64,000 nucleotides of DNA from Pareuzebyella sediminis (GCF_008367235.1 NZ_VTZS01000005.1:124001-188000); one strand, 5' to 3'; shown: positions 9,273 to 17,874, counted from the first letter of the stretch. A program made the numbers and translations. The notes: generated from the letters alone by a model not told the origin.

Positions 9273-10221
9273 ATGCTTAAGGATTTTTTCGTTGATAGAC
9301 GCTCGTTAAAAGGGCATGTGGGGTTGAACGCCCAAGCAGAAATAGATCGTATTTTACACCGTATGGTTGATGAGCTGCTTGTGCCAGGAATTTCTATTAC
9401 CGTTCTGCAAGATGGGCAAACCCTATTTCAACGAAGATATGGCTTTGCTAACCTCGATTTTAAAACCCGGTCGACCCCCAGAAATCAGTATTTCGAGTAG
9501 CAAGCGTGTCCAAGCCTATTGCTGCTACCGCCCTAGCACGAATGACCAATGATAAGCAGATAGACCTCGATGCTTCTTTTTACGAATATGTGCCTATTAC
9601 CCCAAAAAACGGTGGGACTTTACTATTCGTCAATTGGCGAGCCATACAGCTGGTATCAGGGGATATCGAGGTTTTGAATACGGACTGAATAAACCGTATT
9701 CCATCAAGGAAAGTATTGAGATTTTTAAGGATGATGATTTACTTTTTAAACCGGGTACCGCTTATTTTTATTCCAGTTTTGATTGGGTATTTATTTCCCT
9801 GGCGATGGAAGAAGTGTTGGGATCGTCTTTTAAAGAGTACGTGAAAATAAAGGTGTTGGAACCGTTGGGTATGCATAGGACCTTTGATCCTAAAAGTTAT
9901 GGAGTTTATTGTGATGAATTAGGGGAGGAGGGTGGTTGCGGCTTCTACTTTAAAGACAGAAGGGTTTCCGGCAGGCAATCCATGTCGATACTAATAATAA
10001 GCTTGCCGGCGGCGGTTATTTTTCTACCAGTGAGGATGTGGCCAAGTTGGGTTTAGCTCATTTGCAGGGTATGTTCGATGCACCATTGACCTCACAATTT
10101 TTACCTCTCAAGTGGCCAAGGGTTCTCTAACTTTTTTGTATACCCCGATCAGAAAATGGTGTTTGCGATTTTGGTGAACTGTACCGATCCGAAAATAGAA
10201 GATGAACTTGAAATATTATAG
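9273..10221 (+). pseudogene. Decayed beta-lactamase-family (class C type) serine hydrolase
   Basis: Pieces of a penicillin-binding-protein-like hydrolase can be read across three frames. The first is VPGISITVLQDGQTLFQRRYGFANL; then, after a shift near 9470, the catalytic SxxK block SVSKPIAATALARM. After another shift near 9600 come LASHTAGIRGYRG, a YSSFDW stretch and VKVLEPLGMHRTF, and after a further shift near 9975 AGGGYFSTSEDVAKLG. A final shift near 10120 leads to FVYPDQKMVFAILVNCTDP. The HxGG block expected between the last two pieces is missing, so there is also a deletion. At least four lesions make this a pseudogene rather than a sequencing error. Confidence 0.88.
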
Positions 10222-10305
10222 GACTTATTTTTATCAAGTCTTTCGAATACGTAGTCGATGTGCTCTTTAGCATATAAAAATAGTCGTTATGCGCCACACT
10301 TTAAA

Positions 10306-10332
10306 TTGTTTAATTAAAATTATTTAACTTTA
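10306..10332 (+). promoter_or_regulatory. Candidate promoter
   Basis: TTG at 10306-10308 and TAACTTTA at 10325-10332, 16 bases apart, lie just before the next gene. The -7 box has one mismatch to TAnnTTTG. Confidence 0.4.
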
Positions 10333-10354
10333 AACAAAAATAAATAAAGATGTC

Positions 10355-10822
10355 ATGAAAATATTCAATAAAGTTACATTACTTCTACTTTTCTGCGCGG
10401 TGGGTACGTTTATGAATGCCCAAGAAATAACCTCGTTTCCAGGGATGTGGGGCCATGAATTTTATCAAGACAAAGATAAACTTACATGGAAGGAAATCGA
10501 TAAAATAATGTCGGAAAGCCAAGTGGCTCAGATGGAATGGCAAAAATCTAAAAAACAAATGCTTGGAGGCCTAATAGCTGGGACAGCAAATTTTGGTTCC
10601 GCTATATGGTTTTTGGTTAATGAAAACGACGATAAACCGGTTACTGGCCCTGTAATAGCTTTCGCAGCGACAGGAGTAATTGGATCAATTTTCTACCATT
10701 CGGCCTTAAAAAACAAAAAAGAGGCTATACTGAATTATAACGAAAGCGTATCAAAGGGCACTTCTTTCAATTTAGTGCCTACAAGCAATGAAAACGGTGT
10801 AGGGTTGGCCTTGAAATTTTAA
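10355..10822 (+). CDS. Small exported/membrane protein of unknown function
   Basis: 155 residues, not recognised. A signal peptide (LLLLFCAVGTFMNAQ) is followed by a short charged segment, a probable transmembrane hairpin (about residues 70-90, GGLIAGTANFGSAIWFLV, and 98-115, VTGPVIAFAATGVIGSIFYH) and a basic tail. It has its own candidate promoter and follows the serine hydrolase pseudogene. It converges on gldA with 30 bases between the stops. The composition looks native and the frame is intact, so it is probably a real gene. Confidence 0.65.
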   Translation: MKIFNKVTLLLLFCAVGTFMNAQEITSFPGMWGHEFYQDKDKLTWKEIDKIMSESQVAQMEWQKSKKQMLGGLIAGTANFGSAIWFLVNENDDKPVTGPVIAFAATGVIGSIFYHSALKNKKEAILNYNESVSKGTSFNLVPTSNENGVGLALKF

Positions 10823-10852
10823 TAAGGTCATAGGCCACCAGTTGTACTTGAA

Positions 10853-11752
10853 TCATTTACTACCCGTCAAATCGGTAAAAAGACTTTCAAGATTTTTGTT
10901 CTTTCTACTTAATTGAAGGGTTTTTAAGCTATTGTCATGTGCAAAATCGAAGACCGCCGAACGCATGTCTTTTGAAGTGTCAAAGATGATTTCATAAACG
11001 AATCCCCCAAGATTCTTGACCTGGGTCGCGTGTGGTAATCGGTTGAGGAAAGCTTCTTCCACACGATAATCAAACTCTACCTCTATGATTTGTTCGTTTT
11101 CGTCTCGAAGCTCGGAAAGCTTTTTGTCGGCTACCAATTTTCCCTGATTGATAATCAAGACACGGTCACACACCGCTTCCACTTCTTTCATGATATGAGT
11201 CGACCACAAAATGGTTTTTTCCCTTCCGATTTCCTTGATCAACTTTCGAATTTCTAAAAGTTGGTTGGGATCAAGTCCAGTCGTTGGCTCGTCTAAAATC
11301 AATACGGCAGGGTCGTGAAGCATGGCCGCGGCAAGGCCCACGCGCTGCCGGTAACCCTTTGAGAGTTGTCCGATTTTTTTATGTACTTCGGGTGAAAGTC
11401 CTGTCTGTTCGATTACTTGATCGATCCGCTTTTTATTTATTCTATAAACTTCGGCATTAAAGGTCAGGTATTCCCTAACGTACATGTCAAGATATAGGGG
11501 GTTATGTTCCGGAAGGTAACCGATACATCGCTGAACGCTTTTCGGTTGTTTAACGACATCGAAGGTGTTAACGGTTGCCTGCCCCTCGTCCGCCTTGTAA
11601 TAAGTGGTCAAGATTTTCATCATGGTAGATTTACCCGCTCCATTGGGACCTAGAAAACCTACGATCTCCCCTTTTTTAAGTTCGAAAGAGATCTGGTCCA
11701 GTGCTTTTTGGCTACCGAATTTTTTGGTGATGTTCTTAACACTAATGGACAT
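10853..11752 (-). CDS. gldA: Gliding motility ABC transporter ATP-binding protein
   Basis: 299-residue ABC ATPase with Walker A GPNGAGKST (near residue 37), signature LSKGYRQRVGLA, Walker B VLILDEPTTGLDP and the switch His in WSTHIMKEV. Full-length similarity, including the C-terminal extension with VYEIIFDTSKD, matches GldA. In Flavobacterium it works with GldF and GldG and is needed for gliding and type IX secretion-related functions. The start at 11752 gives the conserved N-terminus MSISVKNITKKFG; an upstream in-frame extension has no similarity. It is divergent from the pheA leader region. gldB and gldC are elsewhere in this window. Confidence 0.88.
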   Translation of the reverse strand: MSISVKNITKKFGSQKALDQISFELKKGEIVGFLGPNGAGKSTMMKILTTYYKADEGQATVNTFDVVKQPKSVQRCIGYLPEHNPLYLDMYVREYLTFNAEVYRINKKRIDQVIEQTGLSPEVHKKIGQLSKGYRQRVGLAAAMLHDPAVLILDEPTTGLDPNQLLEIRKLIKEIGREKTILWSTHIMKEVEAVCDRVLIINQGKLVADKKLSELRDENEQIIEVEFDYRVEEAFLNRLPHATQVKNLGGFVYEIIFDTSKDMRSAVFDFAHDNSLKTLQLSRKNKNLESLFTDLTGSK

Positions 11753-11943
11753 AATTCCAAAAATTTTTTCCAAAAGTAGGAAATATACACGTACCACAAT
11801 GGGTTTGATATTCGCACTGAATACAATAAATTTCAAAGAATGTTTAACCCAAATACGGAAAAAACAATTAAAATCATAAAAAGTGTATTGAACAATAAGA
11901 TTTTTAAAATTAATTGTTACTTTAGCCAAAGTTTAAGTGTACA

Positions 11944-12015
11944 ATGTCAGGACAATATTTTTATAACGGTTTTTTCTTCTACTTCTTTTTTAAGGGAAGA
12001 ACGGGGCTGTTATAG
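11944..12015 (+). CDS. Phe/Tyr-rich leader peptide of the pheA operon
   Basis: A 23-codon open frame starting ATG at 11944 and ending TAG at 12013-12015. Seven codons are Phe and three are Tyr, including the uninterrupted run FFFYFFF at 11971-11991. It lies about 20 bases downstream of a -7-like box TTACTTTA (11917-11924) and 129 bases upstream of pheA. Its only plausible role is to measure charged tRNA-Phe/tRNA-Tyr for the attenuator described next. It is too short to be found by normal gene callers. The assignment rests on composition, position and the overlapping hairpins. Confidence 0.85.
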   Translation: MSGQYFYNGFFFYFFFKGRTGLL

Positions 12016-12070
12016 TATATTGATACAAGATATAAAATGAAAGTCCCGTTAAAAAGCGGGACTTTTTTTT
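12000..12070 (+). promoter_or_regulatory. Transcription attenuator of the Phe/Tyr operon
   Basis: Two exclusive hairpins share 12042-12048. The terminator pairs AAAGTCCCG (12040-12048) with CGGGACTTT (12057-12065) and ends in a T run to 12070. The antiterminator pairs AACGGGGCT (12000-12008) with AGTCCCGTT (12042-12050), nine pairs with one G-U. A ribosome that finishes the leader peptide at 12015 covers 12000-12008, so the terminator forms. A ribosome stalled on the Phe/Tyr codons at 11971-11991 leaves it free, so the antiterminator forms and pheA is read. Confidence 0.88.
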
Positions 12071-12143
12071 GTCGATTTTTCTGATAACGGTATGGGCACA
12101 AGGTCGTAAAATATCAAGTCGGAGGCTGTAGTAAACATCCATT

Positions 12144-12971
12144 ATGAAACTAAAAATAGCCATTCAGGGAATTAAAGGCTCGAATCATCATCAAGTGGCG
12201 AAAGAATATTTCGGTGATGATATCGATCTGGTAGAGTGCATGTCTTTTGATAATTTGGTCGATCGATTGCTTGACGGAACTGCCGACAAGGGAGTGATGG
12301 CCATAGAGAATAGTATTGCAGGCTCTATTATTCCAAATTATGCATTGGTTTATCATAACAACTTGCATATTATTGGCGAGCATTACCTGAATATTCATCA
12401 TAATCTCATGGTATTAAACGGTTGTGAAATCAAAGATATTGAAGAGGTAAGGTCACATCCCATGGCCTTGTTACAATGTAAAGATTTTTTTAGGGACTAT
12501 CCGCATATCAAATTGGTGGAAGATGTAGATACGGCCGAAACAGCTAAAAGTATTCATGAACATGGTTGGAGCACTATCGGGGCTATAGCGCCTGAGGTTG
12601 CTGCTGATTTATACGATTTGAACATTCTCGCGCGTGAAATCCAGACCATCAAGAACAATGCGACCCGCTTCATCATCGTAAAGACCAAAAATAAAGAACT
12701 TCCCAAAAATGAAATAAATAAGGCTTCTTTACGATTCGTAACGAGCCATAAACGAGGAAGTCTGGCAGCGGTACTTAATGTAATGAGCGATTGTTATCTA
12801 AACCTGACCAAAATTCAGTCCCTGCCGATCATCGAAACCCCATGGAAATATGCCTTTTTTGTTGATGTAACCTTTGAGGAGTACGAGCATTTCGATAAGG
12901 CGAAAAGTCTCCTACATATAATGGCGGAGGATTTTAAGATTTTGGGAGAATACAAAAATGCGAGAATATGA
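12144..12971 (+). CDS. pheA: Prephenate dehydratase
   Basis: 275-residue enzyme converting prephenate to phenylpyruvate. Seen are the N-terminal IAIQGIKGSNHHQVAKEYF, ADKGVMAIENSIAGSI, the catalytic-loop block NNATRFIIV near residue 170 and a C-terminal ACT domain starting KASLRFVTSHKRGSLAAVL, which normally gives feedback inhibition by phenylalanine. The ESRP-type ACT motif is represented by KIQSLPIIETPWKYAFFVD. There is no fused chorismate mutase here; that activity is fused to the DAHP synthase at the end of the operon. Its stop overlaps the next start (ATGA). Transcription is controlled by the attenuator upstream. Confidence 0.94.
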   Translation: MKLKIAIQGIKGSNHHQVAKEYFGDDIDLVECMSFDNLVDRLLDGTADKGVMAIENSIAGSIIPNYALVYHNNLHIIGEHYLNIHHNLMVLNGCEIKDIEEVRSHPMALLQCKDFFRDYPHIKLVEDVDTAETAKSIHEHGWSTIGAIAPEVAADLYDLNILAREIQTIKNNATRFIIVKTKNKELPKNEINKASLRFVTSHKRGSLAAVLNVMSDCYLNLTKIQSLPIIETPWKYAFFVDVTFEEYEHFDKAKSLLHIMAEDFKILGEYKNARI

Positions 12972-14113
12972 TACGTACAGCAGATCGTTTACATACTGTT
13001 GAAGAATATTATTTTTCAAAAAAGCTGCGGGAAGTACGAAGTTTGGTGGCTGAAGGGCGACCCATTATCAATATGGGTATCGGCAGTCCTGATTTAGCGC
13101 CTTCCAAAGAAATAATAGCAAGCATTCAGGAGGCGGTGAACGAGACAGGTGCCCATCAATACCAGAGTTATCAAGGCCTCCCAGAGCTACGTCAGGCATT
13201 CAGCGATTTTTATCGTAGCAAGTTTAAGGTGAACATAAATCCATCGAACGAAGTTTTGCCGCTCATGGGTTCAAAAGAAGGTATCATGATGATCAGCATG
13301 GCCTTTTTGAACGAGGGCGATGGTGTTTTGATCCCTAATCCAGGATACCCGACCTATACATCGGTAACCCGCTTGGTCGGCGCCAAGCCTAAGTATTATA
13401 GCTTGAAAGGGGAAAGCGATTGGTTTCCCGATCTTGATGCTTTGGAGGAAGAAGACCTGTCTAAGGTTAAGGTTATGTGGACCAGCTATCCCCATATGCC
13501 AACGGGGGCCACCGCCAGTAGGCAAAAATTTAAACGGTTGGTTGAATTTGCTGCCAAGAACGATATTCTATTGGTGAATGATAATCCTTATAGTTTCGTA
13601 CTGAACGGCGACCCTTTAAGTATTTTGGAAATCGAAGGGTCTAAAGAAGTTGCCTTGGAGTTAAATTCTTTGAGCAAAACCTTTAACATGGCCGGTTGGC
13701 GAGTAGGTATGGTATTGGGCAGTTCCGAACATATCGAAGCGATATTGAAAGTAAAGAGCAATATGGATTCGGGAATGTTCTATGGTATTCAAAAAGGAGC
13801 CATATGTGCCTTGGCCAGTAGCCAAGAATGGTTCGATACATTGAACGAAGTGTACGATCGAAGGAGGGAGTTGGTATTCAGGTTGGCGGATAAACTGAAC
13901 TGTAGTTATGACAAGGATGCGGTGGGAATGTTCGTTTGGGCCAAATTACCCAAAGGCAGTAAGGCAGCCGAAACGTTTATTGACGAGGTGTTGTACGAAA
14001 AGAATATTTTTATAACACCCGGAACTATATTTGGAAGCAACGGCGAGGGGTATATTCGTTTTTCATTGTGTGTGCCCGAAGATAAGATTCAAGAGGCCAT
14101 CGATAGATTCTAG
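12968..14113 (+). CDS. Aromatic/aspartate-type aminotransferase (PLP, class I/II)
   Basis: 381-residue fold-type I aminotransferase. Visible are INMGIGSPDLAPS, the substrate-pocket NPGYPTYT, the DNPYS segment and the PLP lysine block LNSLSKTFNMAGWRVGM, with the Schiff-base Lys in SLSKT. In this operon it most likely transaminates phenylpyruvate and hydroxyphenylpyruvate to Phe and Tyr. By sequence it could also be called an LL-DAP-aminotransferase-like enzyme, so the exact substrate is inferred from context. Start overlaps the pheA stop by four bases. Confidence 0.88.
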   Translation: MIRTADRLHTVEEYYFSKKLREVRSLVAEGRPIINMGIGSPDLAPSKEIIASIQEAVNETGAHQYQSYQGLPELRQAFSDFYRSKFKVNINPSNEVLPLMGSKEGIMMISMAFLNEGDGVLIPNPGYPTYTSVTRLVGAKPKYYSLKGESDWFPDLDALEEEDLSKVKVMWTSYPHMPTGATASRQKFKRLVEFAAKNDILLVNDNPYSFVLNGDPLSILEIEGSKEVALELNSLSKTFNMAGWRVGMVLGSSEHIEAILKVKSNMDSGMFYGIQKGAICALASSQEWFDTLNEVYDRRRELVFRLADKLNCSYDKDAVGMFVWAKLPKGSKAAETFIDEVLYEKNIFITPGTIFGSNGEGYIRFSLCVPEDKIQEAIDRF

Positions 14114-14164
14114 TGGTATGTCGAACGCCTGTTGCTAATTTTTATGGGGAGATAGATTATAAAT

Positions 14165-14181
14165 CACACTTTATAAGTGTG
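14165..14181 (+). repeat. Perfect 7-bp hairpin before tyrA
   Basis: CACACTT and AAGTGTG flank a three-base loop, 14 bases before the tyrA ATG, in an 81-base gap inside an otherwise tight operon. No T run follows, so it is not a terminator; it may be an mRNA processing or translation-tuning element. Confidence 0.5.
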
Positions 14182-14194
14182 GCAGTTAAGAGTT

Positions 14195-15055
14195 ATGAAT
14201 GTATTTATAATTGGTATTGGTTTAATTGGGGGTTCGTTTGCGAAGGATATCAAACGCATACGCCCCGATGCGAAAATATACGGAATCGATACGAATGTAA
14301 GGCATTTGGAGGAGGCTGTCGATCTAGGAATCATTGACGTCAAATCAAATTATGACGAGCTGCGAATTGCCGATGTGGTAATGGTCGCAATTCCTGTCGA
14401 TGTTATGATCAGGGAACTTCCCCAAATATTGAATGCCGTGAACGATGAATGCCTGGTGTTTGATGGTGGCTCCACCAAAAGCCTCATATGCAAGACCCTT
14501 GAAGCACATCCCAAACGGCGTAATTTTTTAGCGGCCCATCCGATTGCAGGAACTGAATTTTCAGGTCCCTCTGCGGCTATCGAACATCTGTACGAAGGCA
14601 AGACCAATATCATTTGCGAGGTTGAAAAAACAGCCTTTAAACTACAGGAAATGGCACTAGAGCTATTTCAGCAAATAGGAATGCGTATTCGATATATGAA
14701 CCCCGAGGCCCACGATAAGCATATCGCCTACGTGTCGCATTTATCACATATCAGCTCTTTTATGTTGGGAAAGACTGTTATTGAGAAAGAGAAGAACGAA
14801 CGTGATATTTTTGACATGGCCGGTAGTGGTTTCGAAAGTACGGTGCGGTTGGCAAAGAGTTCACCTGCGATGTGGACCCCTATTTTTGAGCAAAACAAAG
14901 ATAATGTCGTGGAGACCTTGGAAGAGTATATCCAGAATTTGCTAGAGTTCAAGCAATTACTTGAAAAGGATGACTTTAAAGGTATCTACAACGAAATGAA
15001 CGCGACGAATAAAATAAAGGAAATATTAAACGGAATACCATTAAATAATAAATAG
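14195..15055 (+). CDS. tyrA: Prephenate dehydrogenase
   Basis: 286-residue NAD(P)-dependent enzyme making 4-hydroxyphenylpyruvate from prephenate, the tyrosine branch. The Rossmann motif GIGLIGGS is at the extreme N-terminus, and HPIAGTEFSGP contains the conserved catalytic-region His. YVSHLSHISSFML and MAGSGFESTVRLAKSSP complete the family pattern. A GTG at 14177 would add six residues in front of the Rossmann strand; ATG 14195 gives the normal N-terminus. No ACT domain is fused. Third gene of the operon. Confidence 0.93.
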   Translation: MNVFIIGIGLIGGSFAKDIKRIRPDAKIYGIDTNVRHLEEAVDLGIIDVKSNYDELRIADVVMVAIPVDVMIRELPQILNAVNDECLVFDGGSTKSLICKTLEAHPKRRNFLAAHPIAGTEFSGPSAAIEHLYEGKTNIICEVEKTAFKLQEMALELFQQIGMRIRYMNPEAHDKHIAYVSHLSHISSFMLGKTVIEKEKNERDIFDMAGSGFESTVRLAKSSPAMWTPIFEQNKDNVVETLEEYIQNLLEFKQLLEKDDFKGIYNEMNATNKIKEILNGIPLNNK

Positions 15056-15079
15056 AGTAAAAAGCGAAATCAGAATACA

Positions 15080-16162
15080 ATGGAGAATAATAAACAAATG
15101 AGGGCTTGGTTAGATGATTTGGGATTGGACCATCCACTAGTAATTGCCGGACCTTGCAGTGCCGAGACAGAAGAACAGGTTTTGGGTATTGCCAACAGTT
15201 TAAAAGATACCGATGTAAACTATTACCGGGCCGGGATATGGAAACCACGCACACGGCCAGGAAATTTTGAGGGTGTAGGTGCTCTCGGACTTAAATGGTT
15301 ACAAAAGGTAAAGTCGGAAACTGGAATGAAAACAGCGACCGAAGTAGCGAATCGAGCCCATGTGGAATTGGCCTTGGAGCATGATATCGACTTACTTTGG
15401 ATCGGTGCCCGTTCGACCGTAAGTCCTTTTATCGTTCAGGAAATTGCCGATGCTTTGGAAGGTACCGATAAGGTAGTTCTAATCAAGAATCCGGTAAATC
15501 CCGACTTGTCGTTATGGCTAGGTGCCGTTGAGCGATTGCATACGGCGAACATAAAAAAGCTGGGTGTCATACATAGGGGCTTCTCTACCTATGAGAAAAC
15601 AAAGTACCGGAACATTCCAGAATGGCAGTTGGCCATCGATTTGCAGACCAGATTTCCTGATTTGCCGATTATCAACGACCCTTCGCACATTACGGGGAAG
15701 CGTGATATGATTTTCGATGTATCGCAGACTGCTTTAGACCTCAACTTTGACGGTCTTATGATCGAAACACACAGCGACCCAGATAATGCATGGAGTGATG
15801 CGGCACAGCAAGTTACGCCTGATACCTTGATTCAGATCATGCGCGATTTGCACGTTCGTAAGGAAAGCTCACCGGAAGCAGAGTTCAACCGGAAGCTTAG
15901 TAACTTACGGGCACAGATCGATGTGATCGATAATCAACTGATCGACACTTTGGGTAAGCGAATGAAAATTTCAGATAGTATTGGAGTACTGAAAAGAAAA
16001 CGTAATGTTGCGGTACTTCAGAGCAATCGTTGGAACCAAATTTTAGGTGCGATGATTCTTGAAGGGGAATCAAAAGGACTGAGCGAAGAATTTATATTGA
16101 AGATGTTTAAGGCCATTCACCAAGAGTCTATCAATCATCAAGAGAAAATCATCAACGCTTGA
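15080..16162 (+). CDS. aroF: Bifunctional DAHP synthase / chorismate mutase
   Basis: 360 residues. The first about 265 form a type I-beta 3-deoxy-7-phosphoheptulonate synthase (VIAGPCSAE, AGIWKPRTRPGNFEG, GARSTVSPF, VLIKNPVNPD, NDPSHITGKRD, MIETHSDPDNAWSD), the first committed step of the shikimate pathway. The last about 90 form an AroQ-class chorismate mutase (LSNLRAQIDVIDNQLIDTLGKRMKISDSIG). Placing the entry step and the branch-point mutase together at the end of the Phe/Tyr operon puts both under the same attenuator. In this fusion class the mutase domain usually contributes to feedback control by prephenate. Confidence 0.95.
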   Translation: MENNKQMRAWLDDLGLDHPLVIAGPCSAETEEQVLGIANSLKDTDVNYYRAGIWKPRTRPGNFEGVGALGLKWLQKVKSETGMKTATEVANRAHVELALEHDIDLLWIGARSTVSPFIVQEIADALEGTDKVVLIKNPVNPDLSLWLGAVERLHTANIKKLGVIHRGFSTYEKTKYRNIPEWQLAIDLQTRFPDLPIINDPSHITGKRDMIFDVSQTALDLNFDGLMIETHSDPDNAWSDAAQQVTPDTLIQIMRDLHVRKESSPEAEFNRKLSNLRAQIDVIDNQLIDTLGKRMKISDSIGVLKRKRNVAVLQSNRWNQILGAMILEGESKGLSEEFILKMFKAIHQESINHQEKIINA

Positions 16163-16219
16163 TAAACCGGTCTTTTACGATTAGTATACTACTGTTGAAA
16201 TAAATTAATATGAGTCGCT

Positions 16220-16263
16220 AGCAATCTGTTAAGGTCTTTATGGACTTAACAGATTGCTTTTTT
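16220..16263 (+). terminator. Intrinsic terminator of the Phe/Tyr operon
   Basis: Fourteen-base arms AGCAATCTGTTAAG (16220-16233) and CTTAACAGATTGCT (16245-16258) enclose an 11-base loop, followed by TTTTT, 57 bases after the DAHP synthase stop. Confidence 0.92.
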
Positions 16264-16272
16264 ATATTCTTT

Positions 16273-16716
16273 TCAGTCTTTCTTGAAAATATATCGGGTA
16301 ATAAAGATGCCTTGTCCGTCATCTTTTCCGGCGTCTGACTCTACTGCACTGGTCACAAAAGCCAACTCCCACCCATCGGCTACCATGGCCGTTAATTTTG
16401 AGGAAATAACCGCGTCGTTAGCGGCGATGTTCTGAAAACGTATCCCTCCAATATTATAAAAATTCAAGAGTTTGGTTTCCTCGAAATCTTTTACTCGTAT
16501 ATCGCTACGCTTCGATTTATTGCGCGTATTGTCTTCTTCGGTCTGTTCGGTGGTATAGGTTTCAAAATCTTTGTCCTCTTGGCCATCGATAATGCGTGAG
16601 CGCCCTATTCCATTAGGAACAATCGATTCTACGCTTGTAATGACCTTGAATTGTTGGGCATTGACTTCTGTGCTTACTACTAAAAGAATACTGGTGATAA
16701 ACAGGATTTTTTTCAT
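16273..16716 (-). CDS. Exported protein of unknown function
   Basis: 147 residues with a clear signal peptide (KILFITSILLVVSTEVNAQ). The C-terminal half contains KLTAMVADGWELAFVTSA, similar in outline to the small DUF4177-type fold with its GWEL signature, and ends in a TRYIFKK strand. The middle is rich in Glu, Thr and Lys. Not assigned to a pathway. It converges on the aromatic amino acid operon, and the strong hairpin at 16220-16258 lies between them. Confidence 0.65.
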   Translation of the reverse strand: MKKILFITSILLVVSTEVNAQQFKVITSVESIVPNGIGRSRIIDGQEDKDFETYTTEQTEEDNTRNKSKRSDIRVKDFEETKLLNFYNIGGIRFQNIAANDAVISSKLTAMVADGWELAFVTSAVESDAGKDDGQGIFITRYIFKKD

Positions 16717-16881
16717 ATTGATCTTTTAAGGGTTAATTAAATAGGATTGATTTCACAAAAGGGATCCTTCTCATTATTGTTGCTGTAAATTGTTTCGGTT
16801 TGGTTATTTCATCATGTTCTAGACCCAAGATCTAACTATTATATGAAAGTATTGCTTTTCTTTGTAAAACAAACGCAATAC

Positions 16882-17835
16882 ATGAAGGGAACCGTATACA
16901 AATCAACAGGAAGTTGGTATACCGTAAAAGCTGAAGATGGTAAGTTTTACGAGTGTCGTATCAAGGGAAAGTTCAGGATTAAAGGTATAAAAAGTACCAA
17001 TCCGATCGCTGTGGGCGACCGGGTTGACTTTGATATTGATGAGTTGGGAGACGATATCGTCGGCACCATCTACTCAATAGAAGATCGTAAAAACTATATC
17101 ATTAGAAAATCTGTTAACCTTTCGAAGCAAACGCATATCATTGCTGCAAACCTCGATCAGGCCTTTTTGTTAGTGACCCTCAACAACCCCATGACCTATA
17201 CTATTTTCATTGACCGCTTTTTGGCTACAGCGGAGGCCTATGGGATACCTGCGGTTCTACTTTTCAATAAAATCGATACCTACGGTGACGAGGAGATGGT
17301 GGAAGTGAAGTACCTAGCTTCGTTATATAGAAAGGTGGGATACGAGTGTATAGGTCTTTCGGCAAAGACAGGTAAGAATGTAGATCAGGTCAAGGAAGCC
17401 ATGCAGCACAAAACCAATCTCTTCGCCGGACATTCCGGTGCCGGTAAATCAACCTTGATCAATACCCTTGAGCCTACCATGGCATTACGAACCGCAGAAA
17501 TTTCTGAACAACACCTGCAAGGTCAGCATACTACTACTTTTGCCGAGATGTACGATTTGTCTTTTGGTGCTCGTATTATAGATACACCAGGTATAAAAGG
17601 TTTTGGTATCGTAGATATGGAAAAGGAGGAAATAGGGGATTATTTTCCAGAATTTTTTGCGCTTAAGGGTCAATGTAAGTTTAACAATTGCCTTCATTTA
17701 GATGAACCTTTGTGCGCGGTTAAAGAAGCTTTGGAAAACGACGAGGTGGCATGGAGTAGGTATCGCAGTTATGTGCAGATGGTAACCGGCGAAGAAGAGA
17801 ATTATAGGATCGATACCCATGATAGTAAACGATAA
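16882..17835 (+). CDS. rsgA: Ribosome small-subunit biogenesis GTPase RsgA
   Basis: 317-residue circularly permuted GTPase. An N-terminal OB-fold (KGTVYKSTGSWYTVKAEDG) is followed by the G motifs in permuted order: G4 LFNKID, G5-like GLSAKTG, G1 GHSGAGKST near residue 195, and G3 DTPGIKGFG. A C-terminal zinc site follows (CKFNNCLHLDEPLCAV: Cys, Cys, His, Cys). It acts late in 30S subunit maturation. I chose ATG 16882 because it gives the conserved N-terminus; an upstream ATG at 16843 would add 13 unconserved residues. Confidence 0.94.
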   Translation: MKGTVYKSTGSWYTVKAEDGKFYECRIKGKFRIKGIKSTNPIAVGDRVDFDIDELGDDIVGTIYSIEDRKNYIIRKSVNLSKQTHIIAANLDQAFLLVTLNNPMTYTIFIDRFLATAEAYGIPAVLLFNKIDTYGDEEMVEVKYLASLYRKVGYECIGLSAKTGKNVDQVKEAMQHKTNLFAGHSGAGKSTLINTLEPTMALRTAEISEQHLQGQHTTTFAEMYDLSFGARIIDTPGIKGFGIVDMEKEEIGDYFPEFFALKGQCKFNNCLHLDEPLCAVKEALENDEVAWSRYRSYVQMVTGEEENYRIDTHDSKR

Positions 17836-17874
17836 GCTTTTTACGATTTCTAAATTTGGAAATTTACCGATATC

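Noticed and set aside
11840-12040. Plus-strand 66-codon frame before pheA
   Set aside because: A different frame from the Phe/Tyr-rich leader peptide and without composition bias or start context; the short frame at 11944 explains the region better.
17851-17858. TAAATTTG box before dtd as a promoter
   Set aside because: Good -7 match but no TTG at the right distance, and the gap to rsgA is only 39 bases; not strong enough to list as a feature.
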